Part shown: piece by piece, positions 45,859-55,577 of the stretch
How the letters are laid out: each line of letters begins with the position of its first letter
Numbering within the stretch: the first letter of the stretch is position 1
Assembly: GCA_964352785.1 (NCBI GenBank)
Contig: CAYGTI010000008.1
Coordinates: forward strand, 1 to 64,000
Source: JACOMS01 sp964352785
GTDB lineage: Bacteria; Pseudomonadota; Alphaproteobacteria; Caulobacterales; Maricaulaceae
Reading direction: 5' to 3'
Length of the DNA stretch: 64,000 nt
Position numbers and translations under genes: made by a program
The notes under the pieces: model-generated
Database searches by the model: none
Seen by the model: only the letters and a program-made list of their open reading frames with translations
Told to the model about the DNA's origin: nothing

Positions 45859-47151
45859 TTAGCCGCGCAAAGCTGCCCAATGCTCAAGCCGGTCTTTAAT
45901 GACCTTCTCGCGGCCCTCACCTTTGGGGTCGTAAAATTGCGCCCGCTTCATCCCGTCTGGAAAGTAATTTTGGCCTGAAAACCCATGCTCGGTATCGTGA
46001 TCATAAGCATAGCCTTTACCGTAACCGATATCTTTCATCAGCTTGGTCGGAGCATTCAGAATATGCGCGGGCGGCGCGAGCGAGCCCGTCTCTTTGGCGG
46101 CGCGCATCGCCGACTTAAAGGCGGTGTAAACCGCGTTGGACTTGGGCGCGGTAGCCATATGGACAACGGCGTGAGCAATCGCAAGCTCGCCTTCGGGCGA
46201 GCCTAAAAACCGGTATGTATTCATGGCCTCATTAGCGATCATCAGCGCCAGCGGATCCGCCAGTCCAATATCCTCACTGGCCATTCGGATCAGACGCCGT
46301 GCAATATAAAGCGGATCCTCGCCGCCCGTGAGCATGCGCGCAAACCAATACAGCGCGGCGTCAGGGTCAGACCCCCGGATAGATTTATGCAGCGCCGAGA
46401 TAATGTTATAATGCTCTTCGCGGGATTTATCATAGGCGGGCGCGCGTTTTTGCAGAACGTTCGCGACGCCTTTGGCATCCAAGTGATCTTTGGGCGCGAG
46501 AGCTAAAATTTCTTCAGTTAAGTTCAATCCATAACGGCCATCCCCGTCGGCAAAGGCGATCAGCGCGTCGCGGCCCTCTCGTGTGAGCGGAAGTGTTTGC
46601 CCGGTCTCAATCTCTGCTCGGATCAAAAGCTGGGCCATGGCCGCATCATCAAGGCGTTTTAATACAAAAACCTGCGAGCGGGAGAGCAACGCGCCGTTCA
46701 GTTCAAATGAGGGGTTCTCCGTTGTGGCCCCAATCAAGGTCACAATGCCTTCTTCGACATAAGGCAGAAACCCGTCTTGCTGCGCGCGGTTAAAACGGTG
46801 AATTTCGTCTACAAATAATAACGTGCCACGGCCCACTTGCCGCCGGGCTTTTGCGGCTTCAAAAGCTTTGCGCAGATCAGCGACGCCGGAAAAGACCGCA
46901 GAGAGCTGGACAAATTCCATATCAGCGCCATCAGCAATTAGGCGAGCAATTGTCGTTTTCCCGACGCCGGGCGGTCCCCACAGAATCATGGACGCCAAAC
47001 GATTGGTTGCAAGCATGCGTCCTATCGGTCCGTCATCCCCGATTAAATGGTCTTGCCCGACAACTTCGCCGAGCGTTTTCGGGCGTAAGCGGTCCGCAAG
47101 CGGACGCGGCGCGGCATCATCAAGCCCCGCAGACTGAAAGAGATCACTCAT
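45859..47151 (-). CDS. rarA: Replication-associated recombination protein RarA (MgsA)
   Basis: A 430-residue AAA+ ATPase of the clamp-loader-like RarA/WRNIP1 family, acting at stalled forks. It has LADRLRPKTLGEVVGQDHL, Walker A WGPPGVGKTTIARLI, Walker B LLFVDEIHRFNRAQQDGFLP, sensor GATTENPSFELNGALLSR and the C-terminal tetramerisation segment (SIRGSDPDAALYWFARMLTG). It follows the protease gene by 21 bases. Confidence 0.94.
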   Translation of the reverse strand: MSDLFQSAGLDDAAPRPLADRLRPKTLGEVVGQDHLIGDDGPIGRMLATNRLASMILWGPPGVGKTTIARLIADGADMEFVQLSAVFSGVADLRKAFEAAKARRQVGRGTLLFVDEIHRFNRAQQDGFLPYVEEGIVTLIGATTENPSFELNGALLSRSQVFVLKRLDDAAMAQLLIRAEIETGQTLPLTREGRDALIAFADGDGRYGLNLTEEILALAPKDHLDAKGVANVLQKRAPAYDKSREEHYNIISALHKSIRGSDPDAALYWFARMLTGGEDPLYIARRLIRMASEDIGLADPLALMIANEAMNTYRFLGSPEGELAIAHAVVHMATAPKSNAVYTAFKSAMRAAKETGSLAPPAHILNAPTKLMKDIGYGKGYAYDHDTEHGFSGQNYFPDGMKRAQFYDPKGEGREKVIKDRLEHWAALRG

Positions 47152-47172
47152 ATGTCTGCGGCTGGCTCCTGA

Positions 47173-48609
47173 TTATTTACCTCTTGGCAAATACCTTATC
47201 GGGACATCATAGATACGTCCACCGCGATCAATGGACAGCGCCCAATCATCGGGAACACTCGCAATCGTCAGCGTAGTTTCGAGCTGGCGGGCCGACTCGA
47301 TTTCGCTGTCATTGACATCAACAATCAGATCACCGGGACGCAGGCCATTATATTGCGCGGCGCTACGCCGGGCGACGGTCAACACCATGACGCCGCGTGT
47401 ATAAGGGTCAACGCCGATTTCTTCGCCCAGCGCCGGCGACATGTTTACCACTGTTGCGCCGTCCAGCGGGTGATAACCATCCAGAAACGTTTCATCACGC
47501 GCGGGGCTTTCTTGCGGAACCTGAGCTCGAATTTTGACGGTTTTTTCGCGGCCATCCCGCCAGACACTGACATCGGCGCGCTCGTCGCGTTTGAGGGTGG
47601 CAAGCTTAAACCGCAGCCCGCTGCCATCATTAATCTCCGTATCGCCGATGCGCAAAATCACATCGCGCTCGGTCAACCCTGCTTCATCCGCCGGACCGCC
47701 GGGATATATTTCGCTGATGATAGCGCCGCGCGCGCGGTCGAGGCCCAGCGTGGATGCGAGCGCCGAGTCGACTGCGTTGGTGCGCGCGCCCATCCAAGGC
47801 CGGACAATTCGGCCTTCCGATAGAGCGCTATCGACCGCGCGTGCGACAAGCTCGGCCGGGATCGCAAAGCCGATTCCGTTTGAGCCGCCGGAGCGCGAGA
47901 AGATCGCTGTGTTAACGCCAATCAGCTCGCCGGCAAGATTAACCAGCGCGCCGCCTGAATTACCGGGGTTTACGGCGGCGTCAGTTTGAATAAATGAGGA
48001 CACATCCGTGACATTTGTCCGGCCCAACGCGGAAATAATCCCGCTGGTTACCGTTTGCCCAACGCCAAACGGATTGCCGATGGCTAAAACAATATCGCCA
48101 ATTTCCAGATCACTTTCTTCTTGGATGATCAAGGAGGGAAGACTCTCGCCGTTCGTATCAATTTTTAGAACGGCTAAATCTATTTCGGCGTCTTCCGCGA
48201 TGACAACCGCTTCATATTCACGGCGGTCATTCAGCACAACTTTCAGCTCGTCTGCGCCTTTGACTACATGGGCGTTGGTAACAATAATGCCGCTGCTGCG
48301 AACAATCACGCCCGACCCTAGAGAGCTAGCCGTGCGCTCGCGCGGCGCGCGGCGCATGCCAAACATCATGTCAAAGAAATCGTTCGAACTTGTCCGAACC
48401 GTGCGCGTGGTGAACACATTGACCACGGCGGGGGCGGTATCTTTGACAATCGGTGCGTAGGATAGCTGTACCTGTGTGCGCGAGTCAGGGACAACGCGCA
48501 TGTCTGCTTGCGGGACTTGCAAGAAGGGGTCTTTGGCCAAGGCAGGGGCCGCGCCCACAATGTTGAGGGCTATAAGGCTAGTGAGCAGTGAGAACGTAAA
48601 TCTTTTCAT
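47173..48609 (-). CDS. degQ: Periplasmic serine endoprotease, DegP/HtrA (Do) family
   Basis: A 478-residue protein with a signal peptide (residues 1-25, ending PALA). The trypsin-like domain carries the triad His114 (TNAHVV), Asp144 (EIDLAVL) and Ser218 (GNSGGAL). Two PDZ domains follow, about residues 280-360 (GAIISEIYPGGPADEAGL) and 395-470 (LRPGDLIVDVNDSEIESARQ). It degrades or refolds misfolded envelope proteins. The ATG at 48609 is chosen because it opens the signal peptide directly. Confidence 0.93.
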   Translation of the reverse strand: MKRFTFSLLTSLIALNIVGAAPALAKDPFLQVPQADMRVVPDSRTQVQLSYAPIVKDTAPAVVNVFTTRTVRTSSNDFFDMMFGMRRAPRERTASSLGSGVIVRSSGIIVTNAHVVKGADELKVVLNDRREYEAVVIAEDAEIDLAVLKIDTNGESLPSLIIQEESDLEIGDIVLAIGNPFGVGQTVTSGIISALGRTNVTDVSSFIQTDAAVNPGNSGGALVNLAGELIGVNTAIFSRSGGSNGIGFAIPAELVARAVDSALSEGRIVRPWMGARTNAVDSALASTLGLDRARGAIISEIYPGGPADEAGLTERDVILRIGDTEINDGSGLRFKLATLKRDERADVSVWRDGREKTVKIRAQVPQESPARDETFLDGYHPLDGATVVNMSPALGEEIGVDPYTRGVMVLTVARRSAAQYNGLRPGDLIVDVNDSEIESARQLETTLTIASVPDDWALSIDRGGRIYDVPIRYLPRGK

Positions 48610-48723
48610 GCACTCTATGTAGGCGGCGGGCTGGCAATTAAAAACCCTCATTGACAGAATATGTCCATATTTTCATGATCCATGAATTGTTCTTATTGGG
48701 GAGCGTTTGCCCGTAATCTCACC

Positions 48724-51063
48724 TCACATGCGCTCAACAAAGCTATCCATGACTTTCTTCGTGCCTGCTTTTTCAAAGGCGACTTCGAGTTTATTGCCGT
48801 CGGAAGATGTGATGGAGCCGTAGCCGAATTTTTGATGAAAAATGCGCTCACCCACTTTGAAATTCGAGGTGGTTTGTGTGGGTGCCTTGCGGCGCACCGC
48901 TGTGCCCTCAATAGTTTGAGCTTTATTGGTTTGGTAACGTTTCCACCCGGGCGAGTTGTACCCTCTGCTGGGCGTATGATCAAAGCTCTCTGCGAAACCT
49001 TCGCTGACCTGCGCGGCGTAGCGGGCATTATCATAATAGCCCGTCTCGGATTGGGCATCAACGTGATCGGGCGGCAACTCGTCGATGAAACGCGACGGCA
49101 GGCTGGATTGCCAAGAGCCGTAAACTTGGCGGTTGGCGGCAAAGTATATTTTGGCGTGCTCGCGGGCGCGCGTGATGCCGACATAGGCAAGGCGGCGTTC
49201 TTCTTCGAGGCCAGCCATACCGTTCTCGTCAAGAGATTTTTGCGATGGAAAAATGCCTTCTTCCCAGCCGGGTAGAAACACCAGTGGAAACTCTAGGCCT
49301 TTGGCCGAGTGGAGCGTCATCAAAGAGACTTCGTCTTCTTGCGGGCCGGTTTCTACATCCAGCACCAGGCTGACATGTTCTTGGTAAGCCGCGAGGGTGT
49401 CGAACTCACCCATGGCTTGGATCAGCTCTTTGAGGTTTTCGAGGCGTCCGGCCGATTTGACGTCTTTGTTGTCTTTCCACATTTGTGTGTAGCCCGACTC
49501 GTCCAGCACCCGTTCGGCGAGTTCCGTGTGCCGGATATTGGGCGCGTCTCGCCGCCAGCGGTCGATATCGCCAATAAATGTGCGCAGTGAGGTGCGGGCT
49601 TTGCCCCGTATCTCATCGGTTTTGATCAGTTCTCGCGTGGCGGCTTCGAGGCTGATGTTCATCGCGCGAGCGGCCATTTGCAGCTTTTGCACACTGCTCG
49701 CGCCAATGCCGCGTTTAGGGGTATTAACAATGCGCTCAAACGCCAGATCATCTGTGTCAGATGTGATGACGCGCAGATAAGCATGGGCGTCGCGGATTTC
49801 TTGGCGCTCGAAAAAGCGCGGGCCGCCAATAACGCGGTAAGGCAGGCCGAGCGCGATAAAGCGTTCTTCAAAAGAGCGCATTTGGCGCGACGCACGCACC
49901 AGAATGGCAACCTCGTTATAGCGGCGCTTTTTGCTCTTCCAGTTCTCTATTTCGGTAGAGATAATACGGGCTTCGGCGGGGGCGTCCCACACGCCCATGA
50001 CCGTGACTTTTTCGCCGCCTTCAAGGTCTGTCCATAGGGTCTTACCAAGCCGGTCTTTGTTAGAGGTGATCAGGCCTGAGGCGGCTGCGAGAATATGCGA
50101 GGTTGAGCGGTAATTACGCTCGAGCCTGACAACCTTTGCGCCCGGAAAGTCTTTTTCAAAGCGCAGAATATTATCCACCTCCGCGCCGCGCCAGCCATAA
50201 ATGGATTGGTCATCATCACCGACGACGCAGAGGTTTTGCGAACCTTGCGCGAGCAGCCGTAGCCATAAATATTGGCACACATTCGTGTCCTGATACTCGT
50301 CGACCAGCAGATATTTAAATTTCTTATGGTAGCGTTTTAGAATTTCCGGGTGATCCAGAAAAAGCGTTAAATTGTGCAGCAGTAAGTCACCAAAATCACA
50401 GGCATTGAGCGTTTTCAGGCGGTTTTGATAAATTTTATAAATTTCAATGCCCTTGCCATCGGCAAATTTGTAAGCCTCGCTGGCTTTGACCTTATCGGGT
50501 GTCCAGCCTTTGTTTTTCCAGGCATCAATGAGCGTCGCCATGTAGCGCGGTGTCCAGCGCTTTTCGTCAATATTTTCCGATTTTATTACTTGTTTGAGCA
50601 GCCGGATTTGATCGTCCGTATCAAGGATCGTGAAAGACGATTTAAGGCCTAAAAGTTCGGCATGAATGCGTAATATTTTTGCGGCTATTGAGTGAAACGT
50701 GCCCAGCCATGGCAGTCCTTCTACGGCCTGACCAAACAGTTCTCCGACGCGGTGGCGCATCTCGCGTGCGGCTTTGTTCGTGAACGTCACAGATAAAATT
50801 TGCGAGGGATAGGCGAGGCCATTATCCAATATGTGCGCAAGGCGGCAGGTCAGCACGCGGGTTTTACCTGTCCCTGCGCCCGCTAGGACAAGTACGGGCC
50901 CTTCGGTGGCCAGCACAGCGTCGCGCTGCTCAGGGTTTAAGCCCTCAAGGTATGGCCCGCTGCGAACGCTTGGACGCGGCATGGCCTGCGCTGAAATAGA
51001 GGAAGCGGAGCCTGACAGGCTGGGATGCGGCGGAGCCGGACGAAATGAATCAGATGAAGACAT
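48724..51063 (-). CDS. uvrD: ATP-dependent DNA helicase UvrD/PcrA
   Basis: A 779-residue superfamily 1A 3'-5' helicase. The motifs are LNPEQRDAVLATEGPVLVLA, Walker A AGAGTGKTRVLTCRLAHI, TFTNKAAREM, motif II LLVDEYQDTN, VGDDDQSIYGWRGA, LERNYRST and LMTLHSAKGLEFPLVFLPG. The C-terminal part ends in the SH3/Tudor-like segment FKVGERIFHQKFGYGSI used by UvrD/PcrA to bind RNA polymerase. It acts in excision and mismatch repair. A Pro/Ser-rich extension precedes the core. Confidence 0.95.
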   Translation of the reverse strand: MSSSDSFRPAPPHPSLSGSASSISAQAMPRPSVRSGPYLEGLNPEQRDAVLATEGPVLVLAGAGTGKTRVLTCRLAHILDNGLAYPSQILSVTFTNKAAREMRHRVGELFGQAVEGLPWLGTFHSIAAKILRIHAELLGLKSSFTILDTDDQIRLLKQVIKSENIDEKRWTPRYMATLIDAWKNKGWTPDKVKASEAYKFADGKGIEIYKIYQNRLKTLNACDFGDLLLHNLTLFLDHPEILKRYHKKFKYLLVDEYQDTNVCQYLWLRLLAQGSQNLCVVGDDDQSIYGWRGAEVDNILRFEKDFPGAKVVRLERNYRSTSHILAAASGLITSNKDRLGKTLWTDLEGGEKVTVMGVWDAPAEARIISTEIENWKSKKRRYNEVAILVRASRQMRSFEERFIALGLPYRVIGGPRFFERQEIRDAHAYLRVITSDTDDLAFERIVNTPKRGIGASSVQKLQMAARAMNISLEAATRELIKTDEIRGKARTSLRTFIGDIDRWRRDAPNIRHTELAERVLDESGYTQMWKDNKDVKSAGRLENLKELIQAMGEFDTLAAYQEHVSLVLDVETGPQEDEVSLMTLHSAKGLEFPLVFLPGWEEGIFPSQKSLDENGMAGLEEERRLAYVGITRAREHAKIYFAANRQVYGSWQSSLPSRFIDELPPDHVDAQSETGYYDNARYAAQVSEGFAESFDHTPSRGYNSPGWKRYQTNKAQTIEGTAVRRKAPTQTTSNFKVGERIFHQKFGYGSITSSDGNKLEVAFEKAGTKKVMDSFVERM

Positions 51064-51132
51064 AGGCCTGTGAACATAGGGGGTACAGGCCGATTTGGCT
51101 ATGGGTTTATCTGCGCGCTATGCTTGTCTGTA

Positions 51133-52986
51133 TTATGCGGTATGAGCGGTCAAAACGCGGCCGTATTTTTCTATGTTGATCTGTTTTGAGAACGTACCAT
51201 CCTGCCAAATTATTTTACCGCCAATGATCGTGGCCATCACCACACCGTCAGAGCGGTTGACAAGCTGTTCATGTTCAAACTCTTCACGGTAAATACGGGC
51301 GACATGGTTTTCGGCCTCATAGGTATCCAGCGCCTCGGGGTCGATCATCACAAGATCAGCGGGCTCGCCGATATCTATGGATCCGGCTCGCACCCCGAAA
51401 ATATCAGCGACGTCTTTGGTCAGGCGTTTGACCATATAGCTGACATCACCCGTTCCGCCTTGCTGCGCGAGTTTTAAGGCCCGTAGGTTCCCGTCATAAA
51501 AGGCCATGTTGGTCAGGTGCGCGCCGGAGTCGTTAAATCCCGGCAGCAGGAGCGGGTCCATCAATAATTTACGCGTCATTTCAGGGTCGCGATTGGCGGT
51601 CACAGTTGACCAGACAATATCCGTATCAAAGGCCCGTAGCGCGGCGATAATAAAGTCAGCTTCGTCAACGACGTATGCGAAATAGTCTTTGACGTCGTTT
51701 TGGCCACCAAAATCAAGAGTGCCGGATATGCACTGATCAAACAGGGTTTGAAAGGAGTATCCTTCCCAGCTTTGGGCCGGGCAGCCTTCCACCAACATGT
51801 CCGGGAATGAGCGGTCAAACGCATAGCCTTCAACGCGCAGTTTGCGTTTCAGGCGCGCAAGGTTAAAGCCTTGCTTACCGGACATCCACATGGCTTTGAA
51901 CCGTTTTTGAAAATCCGGATCGGCTAAAATTTCAGCGCGGCGCGGGCGGTCTTCGAGGTCTGTCTCAATCAGCTCGCGTAGCTCATCAATCTCTTCGGCG
52001 AGCGGTGAAAAAGCTCCGTCTGACCAGACTTTAAACGGCGCTGCGAGGGCTTGGAGGTGGAATTTACCGTTTAAGAGACGGGAGTTTAAAATACGCGAGA
52101 GCAACTTGCCCTGTTTGACGATGGTGCGGTTACTGCTCACATCAAGCGCGGCAACAACCGTGGTTTTGAGCGGTTTTTTATGAAATAATCCACAGCTCAG
52201 AAGGAAGCTTTTGACCACATTTATGGGGCTGTCTTTTGGCGGCGTGGCTTGCCAGACGCGGTCATAATCTCTGACGATAGAGGTGAGCGCTTTAATCTCG
52301 CTAAAAGGCGCGAATTGCGTCGGGATTTGCTTGTCTCTGTTGGGATCATTCGCCAGAAAGTGAAACGGGAGCGCGTCCGTCGAAAACCCCGCATAGCCTT
52401 GCCTCATAGCCGTATCCAGCAGCGTTTTCATAGCGCCGAGTTCTTCGGCCGACGGATTTCGGCTCACGCTATCATCAAGGCCCATGGCTTCGATCCTGAG
52501 CATGGAATGTGGCACCATGGGGACAATATTGGGGCCCAGCTTAAGCGTTTCCAAATGATCCAGATAGCTCTGTGAATTATCCCAGTGCACTAAATCCGCA
52601 ACTTTTGTCAGTACATGTTTGGGCATGTTTTCAACGCGTGCAAAACAGGACACAATCGGGTCATCACCGTTTTTACGCTGCGCGCCAAACGCAAGGCCAA
52701 GACTGCAATTAGACATGACAACGGTGGTTGTGCCGTGGCGGGTGGATTCCGGCAGGCCAGGCGTGAGTTCAATTTCAAGGTCATAATGGGTGTGGACATC
52801 GACAAGCCCGGGCGTCACCCAATGGCCTTTTGCATCTAAAACAGTTTTGGCGTCTGCCATGTCCAGGCGCGCGCCGCGCGCTGCAATCAATCCGTCTTTG
52901 ACGGCTATGTCGCTTATGGTTGCGGCGGATCCGGTGCCATCAAAAATCAGGCCGTTCTTGATCAAGATATCCCATGTCTTTGCCAT
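51133..52986 (-). CDS. N-acyl-D-amino acid deacylase-like amidohydrolase
   Basis: A 617-residue amidohydrolase (amidohydrolase_3, D-aminoacylase group). Metal-site features are HTHYDLEIELTPGLPESTRH with the conserved Cys in SNCSLGLAFG, the GFSTDALPFHFLAND segment, and FNDSGAHLTNMAFYDG. The N- and C-terminal beta-sandwich parts are visible (LIKNGLIFDGTGS; GEPADLVMIDPEAL). It would release acyl groups from N-acyl-D-amino acids or related amides. It stands alone; specificity is unknown. Confidence 0.85.
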   Translation of the reverse strand: MAKTWDILIKNGLIFDGTGSAATISDIAVKDGLIAARGARLDMADAKTVLDAKGHWVTPGLVDVHTHYDLEIELTPGLPESTRHGTTTVVMSNCSLGLAFGAQRKNGDDPIVSCFARVENMPKHVLTKVADLVHWDNSQSYLDHLETLKLGPNIVPMVPHSMLRIEAMGLDDSVSRNPSAEELGAMKTLLDTAMRQGYAGFSTDALPFHFLANDPNRDKQIPTQFAPFSEIKALTSIVRDYDRVWQATPPKDSPINVVKSFLLSCGLFHKKPLKTTVVAALDVSSNRTIVKQGKLLSRILNSRLLNGKFHLQALAAPFKVWSDGAFSPLAEEIDELRELIETDLEDRPRRAEILADPDFQKRFKAMWMSGKQGFNLARLKRKLRVEGYAFDRSFPDMLVEGCPAQSWEGYSFQTLFDQCISGTLDFGGQNDVKDYFAYVVDEADFIIAALRAFDTDIVWSTVTANRDPEMTRKLLMDPLLLPGFNDSGAHLTNMAFYDGNLRALKLAQQGGTGDVSYMVKRLTKDVADIFGVRAGSIDIGEPADLVMIDPEALDTYEAENHVARIYREEFEHEQLVNRSDGVVMATIIGGKIIWQDGTFSKQINIEKYGRVLTAHTA

Positions 52987-53097
52987 ATGCGCGCCCGTTT
53001 ACGTTATCTTTAACTCTCTAATATCGTCACCATTAATGATATGGACGAGAAGATCAATGGTCTCTATCGTCACAAAAACAAATGGACGGGAGCGAGT

Positions 53098-53970
53098 ATG
53101 ACATCCATTGAGCAGTGGCGTAAGCGCGGAGAGATACGGCGTATACTGGGCTATGATATTTTCACTGTGGATGAAGGCAAAGCGGTAAAAGGCACGATTG
53201 TTTTAATTCACGGCTTCCCGACCTCCAGTTGGGACTGGGTCAAAATTTGGGATGTGTTAGCTGCTAATTACCGCGTCGTGGCGCTGGATATGCTGGGGTT
53301 TGGCTACTCAGATAAACCTCGGCGGCATACTTATTCGATCATGGAGCAGGCCGACCTTGTTGAGGCGCTGGTCAAGGATAAGGAATTAAAAGAGTATCAT
53401 GTGCTGGCCCATGATTATGGAGACACGGTGGCACAAGAGCTATTGGCGCGGCAAAATGAAGGCACTGGCGTTGGGCGGTGGCAATCCATTTGTTTTTTGA
53501 ACGGCGGATTATTTCCCGAGACGCATAGGGCTCTATTAATCCAGAAAATACTTCTCAGTCCGCTGGGCGGATTAGCCAATACATTATCGACAAAAAAACG
53601 GTTTGATGCGTCGGTCTCGCGCACATTTGGTCCCCAAACCAAGCCGTCAAGAGACGAGCTGGTCGCGTTTTGGAGCTTGATCAATCACAATAATGGCCGG
53701 CATATTTTTCATAAACTGATTACTTATATGACCGACCGGATTACGCATAGAGAGCGGTGGGTTGCAGCGCTATACGAGGCTAAAGTACCTACAGCTTTGA
53801 TCAATGGATCATACGATCCGGTTTCGGGTGCGCACATGGTCGCGCGGTACAAAGAGATTATCAAGGAACCAGATTATATTGCCGAATTGGCCGGGATTGG
53901 TCACTATCCGCAAGTCGAGGCGCCGCAGCAGGTCGCAGAAAATTATGTGAAATTTTTATCAAGTCTATAA
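53098..53970 (+). CDS. Alpha/beta hydrolase with Asp nucleophile (epoxide hydrolase / haloalkane dehalogenase type)
   Basis: A 290-residue hydrolase when started at ATG 53098 (GGGAG upstream). The nucleophile elbow reads AHDYGDT, with Asp106 where serine hydrolases have Ser, as in epoxide hydrolases and haloalkane dehalogenases. HGFPTSSWDW is the oxyanion region, NGSYDPVSG holds the probable acid and GIGHYPQVEAP the catalytic His. The second position after the nucleophile is Asp instead of the usual Gly (HDYGD). It resembles the MEST/dehalogenase-like branch. The substrate is unknown. Confidence 0.85.
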   Translation: MTSIEQWRKRGEIRRILGYDIFTVDEGKAVKGTIVLIHGFPTSSWDWVKIWDVLAANYRVVALDMLGFGYSDKPRRHTYSIMEQADLVEALVKDKELKEYHVLAHDYGDTVAQELLARQNEGTGVGRWQSICFLNGGLFPETHRALLIQKILLSPLGGLANTLSTKKRFDASVSRTFGPQTKPSRDELVAFWSLINHNNGRHIFHKLITYMTDRITHRERWVAALYEAKVPTALINGSYDPVSGAHMVARYKEIIKEPDYIAELAGIGHYPQVEAPQQVAENYVKFLSSL

Positions 53971-54007
53971 AAAATATGGCCGCCATCAAAAGGGGAAGAT
54001 GGCGGCC
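53968..54007 (-). terminator. Terminator on the fasciclin strand
   Basis: GGCCGCCATC (53978-53987) and GATGGCGGCC (53998-54007) form a perfect ten-pair stem. Read on the minus strand it is followed by ATATTTTTTAT. It lies about 100 bases after the fasciclin stop. Confidence 0.75.
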
Positions 54008-54109
54008 GACCTACGCTTGGAAAATTAGGGAAAACCAAACGCAGATATGGTGTAAGCAGCGCTCGGGCTACTCTAAATTTAGAGCTTCCCGAGTACGATA
54101 TGTCGTTTC

Positions 54110-54640
54110 TTACGGCATGATCACCGTATCGATGACGTGAATGATACCATTTGATGTTTTGATATCCGCCGTGATGACCTTAGCCCCGTCGACTTCAACG
54201 CCGTTTCTGCCATCAACGAAAACTTTTGAGCCTTCAACCGTGGCGGCTTTCATTGTTTTTCCCAAGAGTTTTTTGGATTTCACTTTCCCCGAAAGAACAT
54301 GATAGGTCAGGATTGAGGTTAACTTATCTTTGTTTTCGGGCAGTAGAAGCATGTCGACAGTACCCGCAGGGAGTTTCGCAAAAGCGGCATCTGTCGGTGC
54401 AAAGACTGTGAACGGGCCATCGCTTCGCAGTGTCGCCTCTAGGCTTGCGGCTTGGACAGCTGCGACAAGCGTATTGAATGATCCAGCGGCAATAGCTGTA
54501 TCAACGATATCAGCTTTCATCATTGTCTCGGCATGTGTGGACTTTTCTTTGTGATGACCGGCAAAAGCAGGGGCAGAGAGAAGGCCGATAGACAGAATAG
54601 CCGCAGCACTGGCACGTGTTGCAATTTTCGAAATAGACAT
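54110..54640 (-). CDS. Secreted fasciclin (FAS1) domain protein
   Basis: A 176-residue exported protein with a signal peptide (residues 1-27, ending PAFAG). A single FAS1 domain follows: IVDTAIAAGSFNTLVAAVQA, GPFTVFAPTDAAFAKLPAGT, LTYHVLSGKV and NGIIHVIDTVIMP at the end. FAS1 domains mediate adhesion, possibly through lipid or protein binding. It is divergent from the ECF sigma operon; similar genes sit next to ECF sigma/ChrR loci in other bacteria, so control by that sigma factor is possible. Confidence 0.93.
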   Translation of the reverse strand: MSISKIATRASAAAILSIGLLSAPAFAGHHKEKSTHAETMMKADIVDTAIAAGSFNTLVAAVQAASLEATLRSDGPFTVFAPTDAAFAKLPAGTVDMLLLPENKDKLTSILTYHVLSGKVKSKKLLGKTMKAATVEGSKVFVDGRNGVEVDGAKVITADIKTSNGIIHVIDTVIMP

Positions 54641-54926
54641 ATTGGTTTCCTTTCGTCAGGTTAATGGTCGTGACAGTAAGGTTACGCGTCAGGTCAAATG
54701 CTGGATTAAGTTTATTTGTAAGCTTTTTGTAATCAACGCTGCAGCGCTATATTATACGAACTTTGCCTGTGACAGAAAACCCGATTTAAATATCGCATGT
54801 AAAAGAGAATTAGATTTAAGATGGTTCCGTTTGCTGTTACGGTTTGTCTGTGAAAAACCGAAAACCTTTCAAAAAGACATCATCCATTTTGCTCTGCGGC
54901 GCGTATCTTAACCGCAGGAGAAACAC

Positions 54927-55577
54927 ATGTCTGACATCCAAACAAAGACCACGCTGGCAAGCGGTACTGAATCAAAGACCCGAAGGTCTGCGTCCGTGAC
55001 GCAACTCCCGGGCCGCACCGACATTGATGCTGGGTTGATGGCGCGTATTATTACGGCGTCTGATAAACAGGCTTTGCGTGAGCTGTCCCTACATTATGCG
55101 CCGCGCCTGAAAGCCTTCCTGATGTACCGGGGTGAGCAAAGCCAAACCGCCGAAGATATTGTGCAGGACGTGATCATCCTGATTTGGACAAAAGCACCGC
55201 AATTTGACCCCCAAAAAGGATCATTTTCATCTTGGGCTTACCGCATGACGCGTAATAAATGGATTGATCACAAACGTAAACATGGCCGTATGCAGCCAAC
55301 GGCGCCCGATATCATGTCTGTTATGAGTGATGATTTGGTGGAGCCCGCCGATATTGAGTTTGACAGACAAGAAGCATCTTTGGCGGTTCGCAAAGAAATG
55401 GCACTATTGCCGACAGATCAAAAACAAATTTTATATTTGGCGTTTTTCGAAGGCCTTTCACACAGCCAAATTTCTGACCGTACCGGCCTTGCGCTTGGCA
55501 CGGTAAAGAGTCGCATTCGGTCGTCTTTGAAAAAGATGCGCGGCGGCCTTGAAACTTTTCGCGGAGAAGATCAATGA
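54927..55577 (+). CDS. ECF RNA polymerase sigma factor (RpoE/ECF11-like)
   Basis: A 216-residue extracytoplasmic-function sigma factor. Region 2 is seen as QTAEDIVQDVIILIWTKAPQ with FSSWAYRMTRNKWIDHKRK, region 4 as MALLPTDQKQILYLAFFEGL and SHSQISDRTGLALGTVKSRI. An N-terminal extension of about 35 residues is less conserved. Its stop overlaps the ATG of the ChrR-like gene (ATGA), the usual sigma/anti-sigma arrangement, which in Rhodobacter answers singlet oxygen. A GGAG ribosome site lies upstream. Confidence 0.92.
   Translation: MSDIQTKTTLASGTESKTRRSASVTQLPGRTDIDAGLMARIITASDKQALRELSLHYAPRLKAFLMYRGEQSQTAEDIVQDVIILIWTKAPQFDPQKGSFSSWAYRMTRNKWIDHKRKHGRMQPTAPDIMSVMSDDLVEPADIEFDRQEASLAVRKEMALLPTDQKQILYLAFFEGLSHSQISDRTGLALGTVKSRIRSSLKKMRGGLETFRGEDQ

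Noticed and set aside
48693..49275. Large frames opposite the 3' end of uvrD
   Set aside because: They mirror the uvrD codon pattern and show no domain or ribosome site.
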